DNA from: Methylomonas sp. | Lineage (GTDB): Bacteria > Pseudomonadota > Gammaproteobacteria > Methylococcales > Methylomonadaceae | Assembly: GCA_002929135.1 (NCBI GenBank) | Contig: PESC01000001.1 | Span: forward strand, 1 to 64,000 | Direction: 5' to 3' | DNA: 64,000 nt | Shown: piece after piece, positions 48,801-62,979 of the stretch | Layout: every line of letters begins with the position of its first letter | Position numbering within the stretch: the first letter of the stretch is position 1 | Program-made: the position numbers and the translations under genes | The notes under the pieces: model-generated | Seen by the model: the letters and a program-made list of their open reading frames with translations, nothing else | What the model was told of the DNA's origin: nothing | Database searches by the model: none

Positions 48801-49624
48801 ATGGTGTTGATAAACGGCGAAAGCAGGCACGTCATCGAAATCTCTGATCGGGGATTTCAGTACGGCGATGGATTATTTGAAACCATTGCCGTTTTCGATC
48901 GCAAGCCCTTGTTTTGGCAACAGCATCTGGACAGATTGCTGTCTGGTTGCCAGGCATTGGGCATTCCGGCACCTGCGCCGGCTGTCTTGCTTGATGAAAT
49001 CCGCCAGCTCTGCCATCACGCAGCTCCGCGTGCGGTTCTTAAAATCATCATTACCCGGGGTAGCGGCGGACGAGGCTATCGTTTGCCGGACCATCCCGTT
49101 TCAACCCGGGTTCTTGCTCTGCATCCTTATCCCTGTCATCCCGATTCCTGTCATTTGGAAGGCATCCGGCTGCGATTGTGTAAAATGCGGCTGGGTCACA
49201 ACCGGCTGCTGGCCGGTCTCAAACACCTCAACCGTCTGGAGCAGATTCTGGCCCGTGCCGAGTGGGATGACGAAACCATTCAGGAAGGGCTTTTATGCGA
49301 CCAGCATGGCCATATCGTGGAGGGTACGATGAGCAACATTTTTTTAGTCGTTGATGACAAACTGGTTACACCCAGGCTGGATCGATGCGGTGTCGCGGGC
49401 ATTGTCCGCCGCTGGATTTTCGAAAGCGGCTTTGATGTGACAGAAACCCGTGTCGACATGGCCATGGTAGACCGCGCCAGCGAACTCTTTGTAACCAATT
49501 CGATCATCGGCATCTGGCCGGTTCAGCGTTTCGAAGCACGGTCACTGGTTGTCGGCGCATTGACACGCAGATTGCAGACAGCTTACACCGCAGCCTGCAT
49601 CAAACAAATCGACGAGGTGATGCC

Positions 49625-49628
<4 letters not shown>
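48801..49628 (+). CDS. pabC: Aminodeoxychorismate lyase
   Basis: MVLINGESRHVIEISDRGFQYGDGLFETIAV; aminotransferase class IV; between fabF and mltG. Confidence 0.93.
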
Positions 49629-52226
<2,598 letters not shown>

Positions 52227-52230
52227 CATC

Positions 52231-52581
52231 ATGGCGGAAACCACATCCCGACAAGGCATTTTGTCGTTGTCGATCAAAGACAAGGGCGCACTCTATGCCG
52301 CCTACATGCCCTTCATCAAAAACGGCGGCTTGTTCATTCCAACCAAGCGCGATTACGAAATGGGCGAAGAAGTATTCATGTTGCTGAATCTTATGGAAGA
52401 AACCGAGCGACTGCCGATTGCCGGAAAAATCATCTGGAAAACGCCGCAGGGTGCTGAAGGCTATCGTGCGCCAGGGATCGGTGTGCAATTCAACGATCAG
52501 GACGGCGGCGTTGCCCGCAATAAAATCGAAACCTATCTTGCCGGTACGCTGGAGGCTGACCGTCCTACCCATACGATGTAA
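52231..52581 (+). CDS. PilZ domain protein
   Basis: Short PilZ-type protein directly downstream of holB (GGLFIPTKRDYEMGEEVFMLLNLMEE..IAGKIIWKTPQG..GIGVQF). Confidence 0.85.
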   Translation: MAETTSRQGILSLSIKDKGALYAAYMPFIKNGGLFIPTKRDYEMGEEVFMLLNLMEETERLPIAGKIIWKTPQGAEGYRAPGIGVQFNDQDGGVARNKIETYLAGTLEADRPTHTM

Positions 52582-52626
52582 TCAAATCGCCACGACGTTA
52601 GCGGCCACTTATCCAACAAGTCCATC

Positions 52627-53400
52627 ATGTTTGTCGACTCCCACTGTCACTTGGATCGCATCGATCTGGCTCCCTACCAAAACCAGTTTGCAGACTTCGT
52701 GGCCGACGCCCGTCAGCAGCAGATCGAACACATGCTGTGCATAGGCATCGATCTCGAAGTCTTTCCTGCCATGCGGGCGCTGGTTGCGCCTTATGACGAC
52801 ATTTCCTTGTCGGTCGGTGTGCATCCCAATGTCACCGATGGGCGGGAGCCGAGCGTCGACGACTTGCTGGCGCTGGCGCAGGATGCCAAGGTGATCGCCA
52901 TTGGCGAAACCGGGCTGGATTATTTTCACAGCCAGGGTGATGTCGAATGGCAGCATCGGCGTTTTCGCACACATATCCAGGTTGCGAAAATCCTGCAAAA
53001 ACCCTTGATTATTCACACCCGTAATGCCGGGCACGATTCCCTGGATGTATTGCGCGAGGCAGGTGCCGATCAAGTTGGCGGCATCATCCACTGTTTCACC
53101 GAGGATTGGGCGTATGCCGAAAAAGCGCTGGATCTCGGCTTTTACATTGCTTTTTCCGGCATCGTCACTTTCAAGAATGCGCATACCATCAAGGATGTAG
53201 CCCAGCGTGTGCCGTCTGATCGCTTTCTGATCGAAACCGATTCACCGTATCTGGCACCCATGCCCCATCGCGGCAAGCCTAACTACCCAACCTATGTCAG
53301 ATATGTGGCCGAACATATTGCCGAGCTGCGCAATACCTCGGTAGAAACCATTGCCCAGCAATCCCGCGACAACTTCTATCGGCTGTTTGCATTGAATTGA
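52627..53400 (+). CDS. TatD family hydrolase
   Basis: MFVDSHCHLDRIDL; GVHPNV; IGETGLDYF; HTRNAGHDSLDVL; ETDSPYLAPMPHRGKPN. Confidence 0.95.
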   Translation: MFVDSHCHLDRIDLAPYQNQFADFVADARQQQIEHMLCIGIDLEVFPAMRALVAPYDDISLSVGVHPNVTDGREPSVDDLLALAQDAKVIAIGETGLDYFHSQGDVEWQHRRFRTHIQVAKILQKPLIIHTRNAGHDSLDVLREAGADQVGGIIHCFTEDWAYAEKALDLGFYIAFSGIVTFKNAHTIKDVAQRVPSDRFLIETDSPYLAPMPHRGKPNYPTYVRYVAEHIAELRNTSVETIAQQSRDNFYRLFALN

Positions 53401-53431
53401 TGTCGAGGGTCAGGAGGGTCTGGCTCTGGTT

Positions 53432-53475
53432 TCTGGTTCCCACGGTCTCCTTGGGAATCCATGTCGAGCTTGATG
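53432..53475. repeat. Palindromic repeat variant (reverse complement of 17853-17895 copy)
   Basis: GGTTCCCACGGTCTCCTTGGGAATCCATGTCGAGCTTG. Confidence 0.7.
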
Positions 53476-53859
53476 TACAGGACAGCGCATGATGAGCGGG
53501 CAAGGTCAGTGTGTTGCTTTTGCTGTACACAGCAGGAGCTTGTGCGTCTGTACTTGGTCATTAAGCTTTATCATCATATAAATCAGCGGCTTACAGGTTA
53601 ATGTTTTCGAGTCGAGATGCATGGCTTTTCAAAGTCGAATCAGTTTTTAATCGCTTTTAAGCAATAATGTAATTAAAAATACGAACTCCTAAGCTTTAGT
53701 TGCTAAAAATCAATAACTTGGTTCTGACGCATGGCGCGATTGCCCTGTTTTGAACAGGCTTCGCGTTGAGAACACAGGTTGGTTGTGATGTAATGGCGCG
53801 GTTTTATGTCTTGAACTGTCCCGGAAGGATTTTGGATTCATCCTGGGGCTTTTGGCTGA

Positions 53860-55236
<1,377 letters not shown>

Positions 55237-56436
55237 ATGTCGGCTAGAAATTATCTGGATAGCATAGAGCCGCATTTTACAAAAGGCGGCAAGCTCGAAA
55301 AGTACTACGGTCTCTACGAGATGGTAGACACTTTTCTGTACACGCCGTCCGCTGTAACACGCGGCACCACGCACGTTCGTGATGGCAACGACCTGAAACG
55401 GACGATGACCTTCGTCGTAATTGCAACGGCATTCTGCGTACTGATGGCTTGGTACAACACGGGCTATCAGGCCAATCTGGCCATGGAAAAAATCGGCGCA
55501 ACAGATATCGATAGCTGGCGCAGCATTCCCATGGCTTTGTTCGGCTACAACCCGTACAACCCGTTGTCATGCCTGGTTCACGGCATGTTGTATTTCTTTC
55601 CGGTGTACTTTGTCACCCTCGCGGTTGGTGGCTTCTGGGAAGTATTGTTTGCCACCGTGCGCAAACATGAAGTCAACGAAGGCTTTCTGGTCTCGTCGAT
55701 GCTGTATACCCTGATCCTGCCAGCCAGCATTCCGCTGTGGCAAGTGGCTTTGGGTATCTCGTTTGGTATCGTGCTGGGCAAGGAAGTGTTTGGCGGTACC
55801 GGTAAAAACTTCCTCAACCCGGCGCTGACTGGGCGGGCTTTTTTGTTCTTTGCCTATCCGGCATCGATTTCCGGTGACTCGGTTTGGGTCGCGGTTGACG
55901 GTTTCAGCGGTGCCACTGCGCTGTCCCTGGCCTCTGTGGGTGGCCTGGATGCCATTACCGGCAGTTTCGGTTGGTTCCAGTCCTTCCTTGGCTTCATACC
56001 CGGTTCAATGGGGGAAACCTCTACGCTGGCCTGTTTGCTGGGTGCGGCATTCCTGCTTTATACCCGTATTGCGTCCTACCGCATCATGGGCGGCGTGATG
56101 ATAGGCATGATTGCCATGTCTACCCTGCTGAACGTCATCGGTAGCAGCACCAACCCGATGTTCGCCATTCCCTGGTACTGGCACATGGTGCTGGGTGGTT
56201 TTGCCTTCGGCACGGTTTACATGGCCACCGATCCGGTTTCTGCCGCCAACACTAACACCGGGCGCTGGATTTACGGCGCGTTGATCGGCGTCATGATCAT
56301 CATCATCCGCGTAGTCAATCCGGCGTTTCCGGAAGGCGTCATGCTTGCCATTTTGTTCTCCAACATGTTCGCCCCCTTGATCGATTACTTTGTGGTTCAA
56401 GCGAATATCAACAGGAGGATCAAGCGCCATGCTTAA
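55237..56436 (+). CDS. nqrB: Na+-translocating NADH:quinone reductase subunit B
   Basis: [45 protein letters not shown] flavinylation motif. Confidence 0.98.
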   Translation: MSARNYLDSIEPHFTKGGKLEKYYGLYEMVDTFLYTPSAVTRGTTHVRDGNDLKRTMTFVVIATAFCVLMAWYNTGYQANLAMEKIGATDIDSWRSIPMALFGYNPYNPLSCLVHGMLYFFPVYFVTLAVGGFWEVLFATVRKHEVNEGFLVSSMLYTLILPASIPLWQVALGISFGIVLGKEVFGGTGKNFLNPALTGRAFLFFAYPASISGDSVWVAVDGFSGATALSLASVGGLDAITGSFGWFQSFLGFIPGSMGETSTLACLLGAAFLLYTRIASYRIMGGVMIGMIAMSTLLNVIGSSTNPMFAIPWYWHMVLGGFAFGTVYMATDPVSAANTNTGRWIYGALIGVMIIIIRVVNPAFPEGVMLAILFSNMFAPLIDYFVVQANINRRIKRHA

Positions 56437-57292
56437 TGTCGAGAAAAAAACCTGCAAGTACAACGAACAGGCTTGCAAATACTACGAGCAGTTCAAGGCC
56501 TATGCAGAACGCATTCTGGCTCTGAGCAATGACAGCCTGGAAAAAACCATCAACGTAGCACTGGCTTTGTGTTTGGTGTGTGCGGTGCTGGTTTCTCTTG
56601 CCACCGTCGCTTTGCGTCCTCTGCAAGCCCATAACAAAGCCCTGGATATGAAAAAAAATATCCTTGATGTGGCGGGTTTGCTCGATGAAGGTACCAATAT
56701 CGACCAGGCTTTCAAGGAAAAAATCGAAGCCAAACTGGTCGATTTGGAAACCGGGCTTTATGTCGATAACGTCGATGTCGATGATTACGATCAGCGCAAA
56801 GCGGCAAAAGACCCGGCGCAAAACATCGCGATCCCGGTTGACAAGGACATTGCCAGCATTCGTGCCAAGGCCAAATATGCCAAGGTGTTTCTGGTCAAGA
56901 ATGGCGATCAATTGCAGTCCATCATTTTGCCTGTCAACGGCTATGGTCTTTGGTCAACGATGTATGGCTTCATGGCGTTAGAAGCCGATGGCCAAACCGT
57001 GCAAAGCATCAATCTGTACGATCAGGGCGAAACCCCCGGTCTGGGTGGCGAAGTGGTGAATCCCAATTGGCGCGCACTCTGGAAAGGCAAAAAAGTGTAT
57101 GGCGATAACGGTGAGGTTGCTTTGACCTTGGTGAAAGGTGAGGCTGATACCAGTCGTCCTGATGCCGTCTACAAGGTGGATGGTCTGGCTGGCGCAACGC
57201 TGACCAGTCGAGGCGTCAGCAATTTGATTCAGTACTGGATGGGGCCTGAAGGCTTTGCACCTTATCTGAATAAACTCAAATCAAACGGTTAG
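56429..57292 (+). CDS. nqrC: Na+-translocating NADH:quinone reductase subunit C
   Basis: [52 protein letters not shown] flavinylation motif. Confidence 0.97.
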   Translation: MLNVEKKTCKYNEQACKYYEQFKAYAERILALSNDSLEKTINVALALCLVCAVLVSLATVALRPLQAHNKALDMKKNILDVAGLLDEGTNIDQAFKEKIEAKLVDLETGLYVDNVDVDDYDQRKAAKDPAQNIAIPVDKDIASIRAKAKYAKVFLVKNGDQLQSIILPVNGYGLWSTMYGFMALEADGQTVQSINLYDQGETPGLGGEVVNPNWRALWKGKKVYGDNGEVALTLVKGEADTSRPDAVYKVDGLAGATLTSRGVSNLIQYWMGPEGFAPYLNKLKSNG

Positions 57293-57300
57293 GACGGGTC

Positions 57301-57969
57301 ATGGATAAAGAAACCAAAAAAGTGTTGTTCGAACCCTTGGTCGATAACAACCCCATCACCTTGCAGGTGCTGGGCGTCTGTTCGGCGCTGGCGGTTACTT
57401 CACAAATGTCAACCTCATTGATTATGGCGCTGGCGTTGACCTCGGTTACGGCGTGTTCCAGTGCCGCGATCAGTGCGGTGCGGCAACACACACCCAGCAG
57501 CATCCGCATCATCGTGCAGATGATTATCATCGCCTCGCTGGTTATCGTCGTCGATCAGTTGCTGAAAGCCTTTGCCTTCGAAATCAGCAAAAAACTGTCG
57601 GTCTTCGTCGGTCTCATCATCACCAACTGCATCGTGATGGGGCGTGCCGAAGCGTACGCAATGAAGAATCCGCCGCTACAAAGTTTCATCGACGGTCTCG
57701 GTAACGGTGCAGGTTACAGCCTGATTCTGATTATGGTCGCTTTCGTTCGTGAAACCCTGGGTTCCGGCAAGCTGCTGGGTATCGATGTCCTGCCACTGGT
57801 GAAAGACGGTGGCTGGTACGTACCCAATGGTTTGATGTTGCTGCCGCCAAGCGCATTTTTCGTCATCGGCCTGATTATCTGGGGATTCCGTACCTGGAAG
57901 CCCAAACAGGTTGAACAAAAAGAGTTCAGTATCATGGCTATTGCTCACGGTGAAGGAGGGCACCACTGA
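57301..57969 (+). CDS. nqrD: Na+-translocating NADH:quinone reductase subunit D
   Basis: [43 protein letters not shown]. Confidence 0.97.
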   Translation: MDKETKKVLFEPLVDNNPITLQVLGVCSALAVTSQMSTSLIMALALTSVTACSSAAISAVRQHTPSSIRIIVQMIIIASLVIVVDQLLKAFAFEISKKLSVFVGLIITNCIVMGRAEAYAMKNPPLQSFIDGLGNGAGYSLILIMVAFVRETLGSGKLLGIDVLPLVKDGGWYVPNGLMLLPPSAFFVIGLIIWGFRTWKPKQVEQKEFSIMAIAHGEGGHH

Positions 57970-58577
57970 TGGAAGCGTATATTTCTTTATTCGTCAAAGC
58001 GGTTTTCATAGAAAACCTGGCGCTGTCGTTCTTTCTGGGCATGTGCACATTCCTGGCGGTGTCCAAGAAAATTTCCACGGCCATGGGATTGGGTGTCGCG
58101 GTCATGGTGGTGCAAACCCTCACCGTGCCGGCCAACAACTTCATCTATCAAACCTTGCTAAAGGAAGACGCCTTGTCATGGCTGGGTATCACCGGCGTTG
58201 ATTTGAGCTTTTTGAGCTTGCTGAGCTGTATTGGTGTGATTGCGGCCATGGTACAAATCCTGGAAATGTTTCTGGATAAGTTCGTTCCGGTCTTGTACAA
58301 CGCACTGGGTATCTTTCTGCCATTGATTACCGTGAACTGCGCCATTCTGGCGGGCAGTCTGTTCATGATCGAGCGCGATTACAACTTCAGCGAAAGCGTG
58401 GTCTACGGTGTCGGCTCCGGTTTCGGCTGGGCCTTGGCGATTACCTTGATGGCCGGTGTGCGCGAGAAATTGAAATACAGTGATATTCCGGCTGCGTTGC
58501 AAGGCCTGGGTATTACCTTCATTGCTGCGGGCCTGATGTCTCTGGGCTTCATGGCCTTCTCTGGAATTCAACTGTAA
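57969..58577 (+). CDS. nqrE: Na+-translocating NADH:quinone reductase subunit E
   Basis: [42 protein letters not shown]. Confidence 0.97.
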   Translation: MEAYISLFVKAVFIENLALSFFLGMCTFLAVSKKISTAMGLGVAVMVVQTLTVPANNFIYQTLLKEDALSWLGITGVDLSFLSLLSCIGVIAAMVQILEMFLDKFVPVLYNALGIFLPLITVNCAILAGSLFMIERDYNFSESVVYGVGSGFGWALAITLMAGVREKLKYSDIPAALQGLGITFIAAGLMSLGFMAFSGIQL

Positions 58578-58587
58578 AGGTATCGTA

Positions 58588-59808
58588 ATGCTGGAAATTG
58601 CATTAGGGGTTATTTTCTTCACGGTTATCGTGATTGCGCTGGTATTTATCATTATCGGCGCGAAGAAAAAGCTGGTAGCGGCGGGTGACGTGGAGATTCT
58701 CATCAATCATGAGAAAAAAATTCATGTGCCTGCCGGTTCCAAATTATTGAACGCGTTGTCCGACAGCCAATTGTTCGTCTCCTCGGCGTGTGGTGGCGGT
58801 GGTTCGTGTGGCCAATGCAAAGTCAAGGTTCACAAGGGCGGCGGCGATATTCTGCCCACCGAACTTTCGCATATCACCAAGCGTGAAGCGGCGCATGGTG
58901 AACGCCTGGCTTGCCAGGTGTCGGTTAAAACCGATATGGAAGTCGAAGTGGAAGACAGTGTATTCGGCGTCAAAAAATGGCTGTGTACTGTTAAATCCAA
59001 CGATAACGTTGCCACCTTCATCAAGGAGCTGGTGCTGGATCTGCCCGAAGGCGAAGTCATCGACTATCGTGCCGGTGGGTACATCCAGATCGAATGTCCG
59101 CCGCACATATCCAAATACTCGGACATGAGCGTCGCCGAGGAATATCGTCCAGATTGGGATAAATTCAATTTGTGGCGTTATGTCTCCGACGTCAAAGAGC
59201 CTACTTTGCGCGCCTATTCGATGGCTTCTTATCCTGAAGAAAAAGAAATCATGCTGAATGTGCGTATTGCGACACCGCCGCCGAATGCAGCGGAAGGTAC
59301 GCCGCCCGGCATCATGTCATCGTTTATTTTCAACCTGAAGCCAGGCGATAAAGTATGGGTGTCAGGCCCATACGGTGAGTTCTACGCCAAAGACACCGAT
59401 GCCGAAATGGTGTTCATCGGTGGCGGTGCCGGTATGGCGCCGATGCGTTCGCATCTTTTCGACCAGTTGCGCCGGTTGAAATCCAAACGCAAAATCACCT
59501 TCTGGTATGGTGCGCGCAGCAAGCGTGAAATGTTCTACGTCGAAGACTTCGACATGTTGCAACGCGAAAACGACAACTTCAAGTGGCACGTAGCCTTGTC
59601 CGACCCGCTGCCTGAAGACGAGTGGAAAGGTTACACCGGCTTCATACACAACGTGTTGTTCGAAGAGTTCTTGAAAAACCATCCGGCACCGGAAGACTGC
59701 GAGTATTACATGTGCGGTCCGCCGATCATGAACTCATCGGTCATCAACATGCTGGTGGCCAACGGTGTCGACAGGGAAAACATCTTCCTCGACGACTTCG
59801 GCGGTTGA
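58588..59808 (+). CDS. nqrF: Na+-translocating NADH:quinone reductase subunit F
   Basis: [34 protein letters not shown] domains; DFGG C-terminus. Confidence 0.98.
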   Translation: MLEIALGVIFFTVIVIALVFIIIGAKKKLVAAGDVEILINHEKKIHVPAGSKLLNALSDSQLFVSSACGGGGSCGQCKVKVHKGGGDILPTELSHITKREAAHGERLACQVSVKTDMEVEVEDSVFGVKKWLCTVKSNDNVATFIKELVLDLPEGEVIDYRAGGYIQIECPPHISKYSDMSVAEEYRPDWDKFNLWRYVSDVKEPTLRAYSMASYPEEKEIMLNVRIATPPPNAAEGTPPGIMSSFIFNLKPGDKVWVSGPYGEFYAKDTDAEMVFIGGGAGMAPMRSHLFDQLRRLKSKRKITFWYGARSKREMFYVEDFDMLQRENDNFKWHVALSDPLPEDEWKGYTGFIHNVLFEEFLKNHPAPEDCEYYMCGPPIMNSSVINMLVANGVDRENIFLDDFGG

Positions 59809-59952
59809 TCGGTCGCGGTATGTTGAACATGACGAGGGGCGATATTGATCGCCCCTCGTTTTTTATGCGTCAAGCCCTGTGATTGAACCAACGGCTGACT
59901 GTGATAATCGTTTGACGGTGTATCAAAATCATTTGTTTAGAGGGTATCTGCC

Positions 59953-60159
59953 ATGACCTATTTTTTAGTCACATTTTTATTCATGCTGATCGTGATTGCC
60001 CTGATGGCTGTGGGTGTCCTGTTCGGGCGTAATGCAATCAAAGGTTCCTGCGGCGGCACGGGTAACTGCGTCTGCACGGAAAAATGCGATAAACGTAAAA
60101 AGCTGGAAGCCGAGCAGGCGGAAAAAGTCATTATGCTGAATGACAGCATCAAGCTCTGA
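59953..60159 (+). CDS. nqrM: NQR maturation protein NqrM
   Basis: 68 aa; GVLFGRNAIKGSCGGTGNCVCTEKCDKRKK; immediately downstream of nqrF. Confidence 0.9.
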   Translation: MTYFLVTFLFMLIVIALMAVGVLFGRNAIKGSCGGTGNCVCTEKCDKRKKLEAEQAEKVIMLNDSIKL

Positions 60160-60209
60160 TTCAGTCTCTTTTCTGGCTCCCACGGTCTACGTGGGCGGCC
60201 AAGAAAGAA

Positions 60210-60911
60210 TTACGCCCGGTCTGCAAGAATCTGCTTGAGGAAAGGTACCGTTAGTTTGCGTCCGGCGGCCAATGTCGCCCGATCTATCCTGTCCAACAAC
60301 TGCCAGAGCCGGGCCATGTCGTGGACGTAATGATTCAGCAGAAAACGTCCAACTGCTGGCGATAATTCGAAGCCGAGAAAATGCGCCTTGTACGCCAGGG
60401 CTTCGATCAACTGGTCATCGCGCAATGCGTGCAGCTTCAGCGTCAATCCCCAGCTCATTCGCGTTTTCAAGTCAGCCAGCTCGATCGGCAGATAAATAGG
60501 CGGGCAATCGGCAGCAATCAGCAATTTATGATTGTTCTGCCGGTGCTTGTTGTAAAACGCGAATAGCGCCGTTTCCCAGTCCTTGTCACCGGCGATGTGT
60601 TGAGCATCGTCAAAACCCACCCATTCCACCCACTCCAGCCCATCCAGCAAATTTGGCGATGGCAATTGCTTAGGCTGAAAGCGCAGGTAGAACGGCTCCC
60701 GTCCCTGTGCTTGAACCTGCCGACAAACAGCCTGCAACAAATGGCTTTTGCCGCAACCGGCATCACCCCAGATGAAAATTTGCTGCTCACCGTCGTTGTC
60801 CGCCATTCGTTTCAGATGGGCAACTACTTCGGCATTGCTGCCGGGGAAATAGCTATCGAAGCTTTGCGCCGTCAGAAACTCGAACTGTAGCGTTTCCTGC
60901 ACGCTGCTCAT
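60210..60911 (-). CDS. hda: DnaA-homologous regulatory inactivator Hda
   Basis: IFIWGDAGCGKSHLLQAVCRQ; short DnaA-like AAA+ protein without DNA-binding domain. Confidence 0.9.
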   Translation of the reverse strand: MSSVQETLQFEFLTAQSFDSYFPGSNAEVVAHLKRMADNDGEQQIFIWGDAGCGKSHLLQAVCRQVQAQGREPFYLRFQPKQLPSPNLLDGLEWVEWVGFDDAQHIAGDKDWETALFAFYNKHRQNNHKLLIAADCPPIYLPIELADLKTRMSWGLTLKLHALRDDQLIEALAYKAHFLGFELSPAVGRFLLNHYVHDMARLWQLLDRIDRATLAAGRKLTVPFLKQILADRA

Positions 60912-61258
60912 GGTCTGGATTTTTCAGCCGTATAAACATAAAAACCGGCACCGAAACACAGCATCAGCGCGAAACCGACTTCCAGCAACGCCCAGTGCGC
61001 AAGCGCACCGCCGACATAGCTCTCAACCACGCCATGAACGAAGTAAGGCAGGCTGAGATAACACATCCAGGTGCAACTCTTCAGATTGCGATCCAAAAAG
61101 CCGCGAAACGGCAACAGCAGCGGCCCGACGGTCATCAGCAGAACCAGTGCTGTTGGCAGCTTTGTTGGAGGTTGCAATAGCGTAGGCCAGGCCATCCACA
61201 AAAAAAATAGACCGAAAAAGCCGAGTAAGGCGATGTGGTGATAGTAGGTGCGGGGCAT
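60908..61258 (-). CDS. DUF2069-like membrane protein
   Basis: 116 aa, four hydrophobic segments; CTWMCYLSLPYFVHGVVESY. Confidence 0.75.
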   Translation of the reverse strand: MPRTYYHHIALLGFFGLFFLWMAWPTLLQPPTKLPTALVLLMTVGPLLLPFRGFLDRNLKSCTWMCYLSLPYFVHGVVESYVGGALAHWALLEVGFALMLCFGAGFYVYTAEKSRP

Positions 61259-61371
61259 GGATCAAAGGCCTGGATGGATTGCGACCCGCTCATTATAAGA
61301 AAGCAGAGCCGGAATGCAGGAAAGCCTTTTCTCGTTTCTCGTTTCTCGTTCCTACGCCTGCGTGGGAACGC

Positions 61372-61548
61372 ATACCAGGCCTTGATACGTATTTTCTCGT
61401 TCCCACGCTCCGCGTGGGAATGCATACCCGGCCTTGCTTCTGGTACGGCTTGTCTCGAAATGCCCATGGAAAGTCATAGCGGGCGAATACGGACTTCTGC
61501 GTATTCGAGCTTGGTACGCATTCCCACGCGGAGCGTGGGAATGCGAAG
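61372..61548. repeat. Dispersed palindromic repeat cluster
   Basis: CTCGTTCCCACGCTCCGCGTGGGAATGCATACC and GTACGCATTCCCACGCGGAGCGTGGGAATGCG. Confidence 0.85.
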
Positions 61549-61616
61549 CTCTCTCCTGGCGGGATAAGGCGGGGTGAGGGTGCGGCTTGCCGTGACAAAA
61601 ACAGCAAACGTAATAC

Positions 61617-61645
61617 GTTTCATCGAACTGTAACTGACCTGTAAC
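61617..61645 (+). promoter_or_regulatory. Triple PHO-box half-sites, 11-bp period
   Basis: GTTTCAT-CGAA-CTGTAAC-TGAC-CTGTAAC. Confidence 0.65.
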
Positions 61646-61727
61646 CGTAATGCTGATTAAGGTTTGAAACAATATCCGCAAGATCAGAGAAGAGTTTTGC
61701 GGCTGCAAAGATTGCATCGCTTACGAA

Positions 61728-61842
61728 CAGGGAACCGCTCGGGATCAGGGACGGCACGCACAAGGATTGTGCCAGGGACGATACCACGGAATGGTGCAGG
61801 GGGAATATCGCCGCAGGGATGCAGCACTTTAATTTGGAATGA
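61728..61842 (+). ncRNA. GGA-rich hairpin array (CsrA/RsmA-binding leader or CsrB-like RNA), putative
   Basis: Nine GGA in about 115 nt, several in loops: GCACAA-GGA-TTGTGC (61758-61772), ACCA-CGGAA-TGGT (61783-61795), GCA-GGGA-TGC (61813-61822). Confidence 0.45.
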
Positions 61843-61849
61843 GCGTGTA

Positions 61850-61993
61850 AAAGCCAAACCCGTCGTGAGGCGGGGACGGAAAATCACGGGTCTTGCGCAA
61901 AGTCGTTGGGTTCTCGTTTCGAGAGCAGCCCCAATGGGGGCTTGCCGCCAGCAGGCGGCATCGACAGGGCAAGGCAGCCGGATCACCACCTTG
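61850..61993 (+). ncRNA. c-di-GMP-I (GEMM-I) riboswitch, putative
   Basis: AAAGCCAAACCCGTC-GTGA-GGCGGGGACGGAAAATCACGGGTCT (GNRA-capped P1b then GGACG.AAA..C..GGGTC), 3' part GACAGGGCAAGGCAGCCGGATCACC; upstream of an exosortase-sorted protein. Confidence 0.7.
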
Positions 61994-62027
61994 TGAATGA
62001 ACATTTTTTGCTCATAAGGATAAAACC

Positions 62028-62873
62028 ATGAAACATCTAGTAAAAGCGGCAGCCGTAGCGGCGCTGTTGATGGGCGCAGGCGCTGCCAATGCGTCTGTTC
62101 AGAATATTGCGGGCGATGCGAACGAAACCTTTTTGATGGTTTATGACCAGACGCGCGGCTTCACCTTCAACTTCGACACCGGTATCACATATGGATATTG
62201 GGCAGCTAATTCCGGTACGGCTAATGCCTGGCAGACCAGCTTTGGTGGTAGGCCTGCAGTTGGTAGTAGTCCTAGCCAAATGCCGGTAAAAACCTTCGAT
62301 TTCTCGAATGATGCCAACTGGAACAGATTCATGACCGGCATGACTGACGCAGGGCGGAACAACCTCAGATTCATGGTTGTTGTGGGTAATCAATTAAGAA
62401 CCAGCGGTGCCGTAACTAGCCAGAATCCGTTGCCGGAAGTGGATACGTTCAATAATTTTTCTATTCAAAAAATTGAATTGCACGCAGGTGAAGTCAGCTC
62501 TAGTCTTGGTTTTGTCAGGCCTGAGCTAAACGTCAGCACGTTTGCCGACGATAGAGACGCACCTTTTCGCGGTCAATACCGCGATTCAAATTCTATGTGG
62601 AGCACTTGGCCTGCAAGTCAGCAATTCGAAGGCGGTTACGGTGAGGCCAAATCGGTCAAGTTCTGGCTGGCCGAGTACTTTTTCTTCTGGGATGAAATCA
62701 ACGACCCAAATGCTGATCGTTTCATTTCGAAGAACAGCGTGGTCGAGCTGGGTAAATGGACACTGGCCGGCAACAGCCTGACCTTTACCCCGGTGCCGGT
62801 ACCCGCTGCCGTGTGGATGTTCGGCACTGGCCTGCTGGGTCTGCTGGGCATCAGCCGTCGCAAAGCGGCTTGA
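62028..62873 (+). CDS. Exported VPxPA/PEP-CTERM-type exosortase substrate
   Basis: Signal peptide MKHLVKAAAVAALLMGAGAANA; C-terminus VPVPAAVWMFGTGLLGLLGISRRKAA. Confidence 0.88.
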   Translation: MKHLVKAAAVAALLMGAGAANASVQNIAGDANETFLMVYDQTRGFTFNFDTGITYGYWAANSGTANAWQTSFGGRPAVGSSPSQMPVKTFDFSNDANWNRFMTGMTDAGRNNLRFMVVVGNQLRTSGAVTSQNPLPEVDTFNNFSIQKIELHAGEVSSSLGFVRPELNVSTFADDRDAPFRGQYRDSNSMWSTWPASQQFEGGYGEAKSVKFWLAEYFFFWDEINDPNADRFISKNSVVELGKWTLAGNSLTFTPVPVPAAVWMFGTGLLGLLGISRRKAA

Positions 62874-62884
62874 AGTCTGTGAAC

Positions 62885-62912
62885 TCGCCCCTCTCCCAAC
62901 GGGAGAGGGGCT
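62885..62912 (+). terminator. Strong GC hairpin after the CTERM gene (intercistronic)
   Basis: CCCCTCTCCCAACGGGAGAGGGG; no T-tract. Confidence 0.4.
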
Positions 62913-62979
62913 TAAAAGCGGGTTGCTGTGACAAGTGGCAATCTGCGCCTCCCCCTAGTTTGAAACCTTTAGTTGAGCA

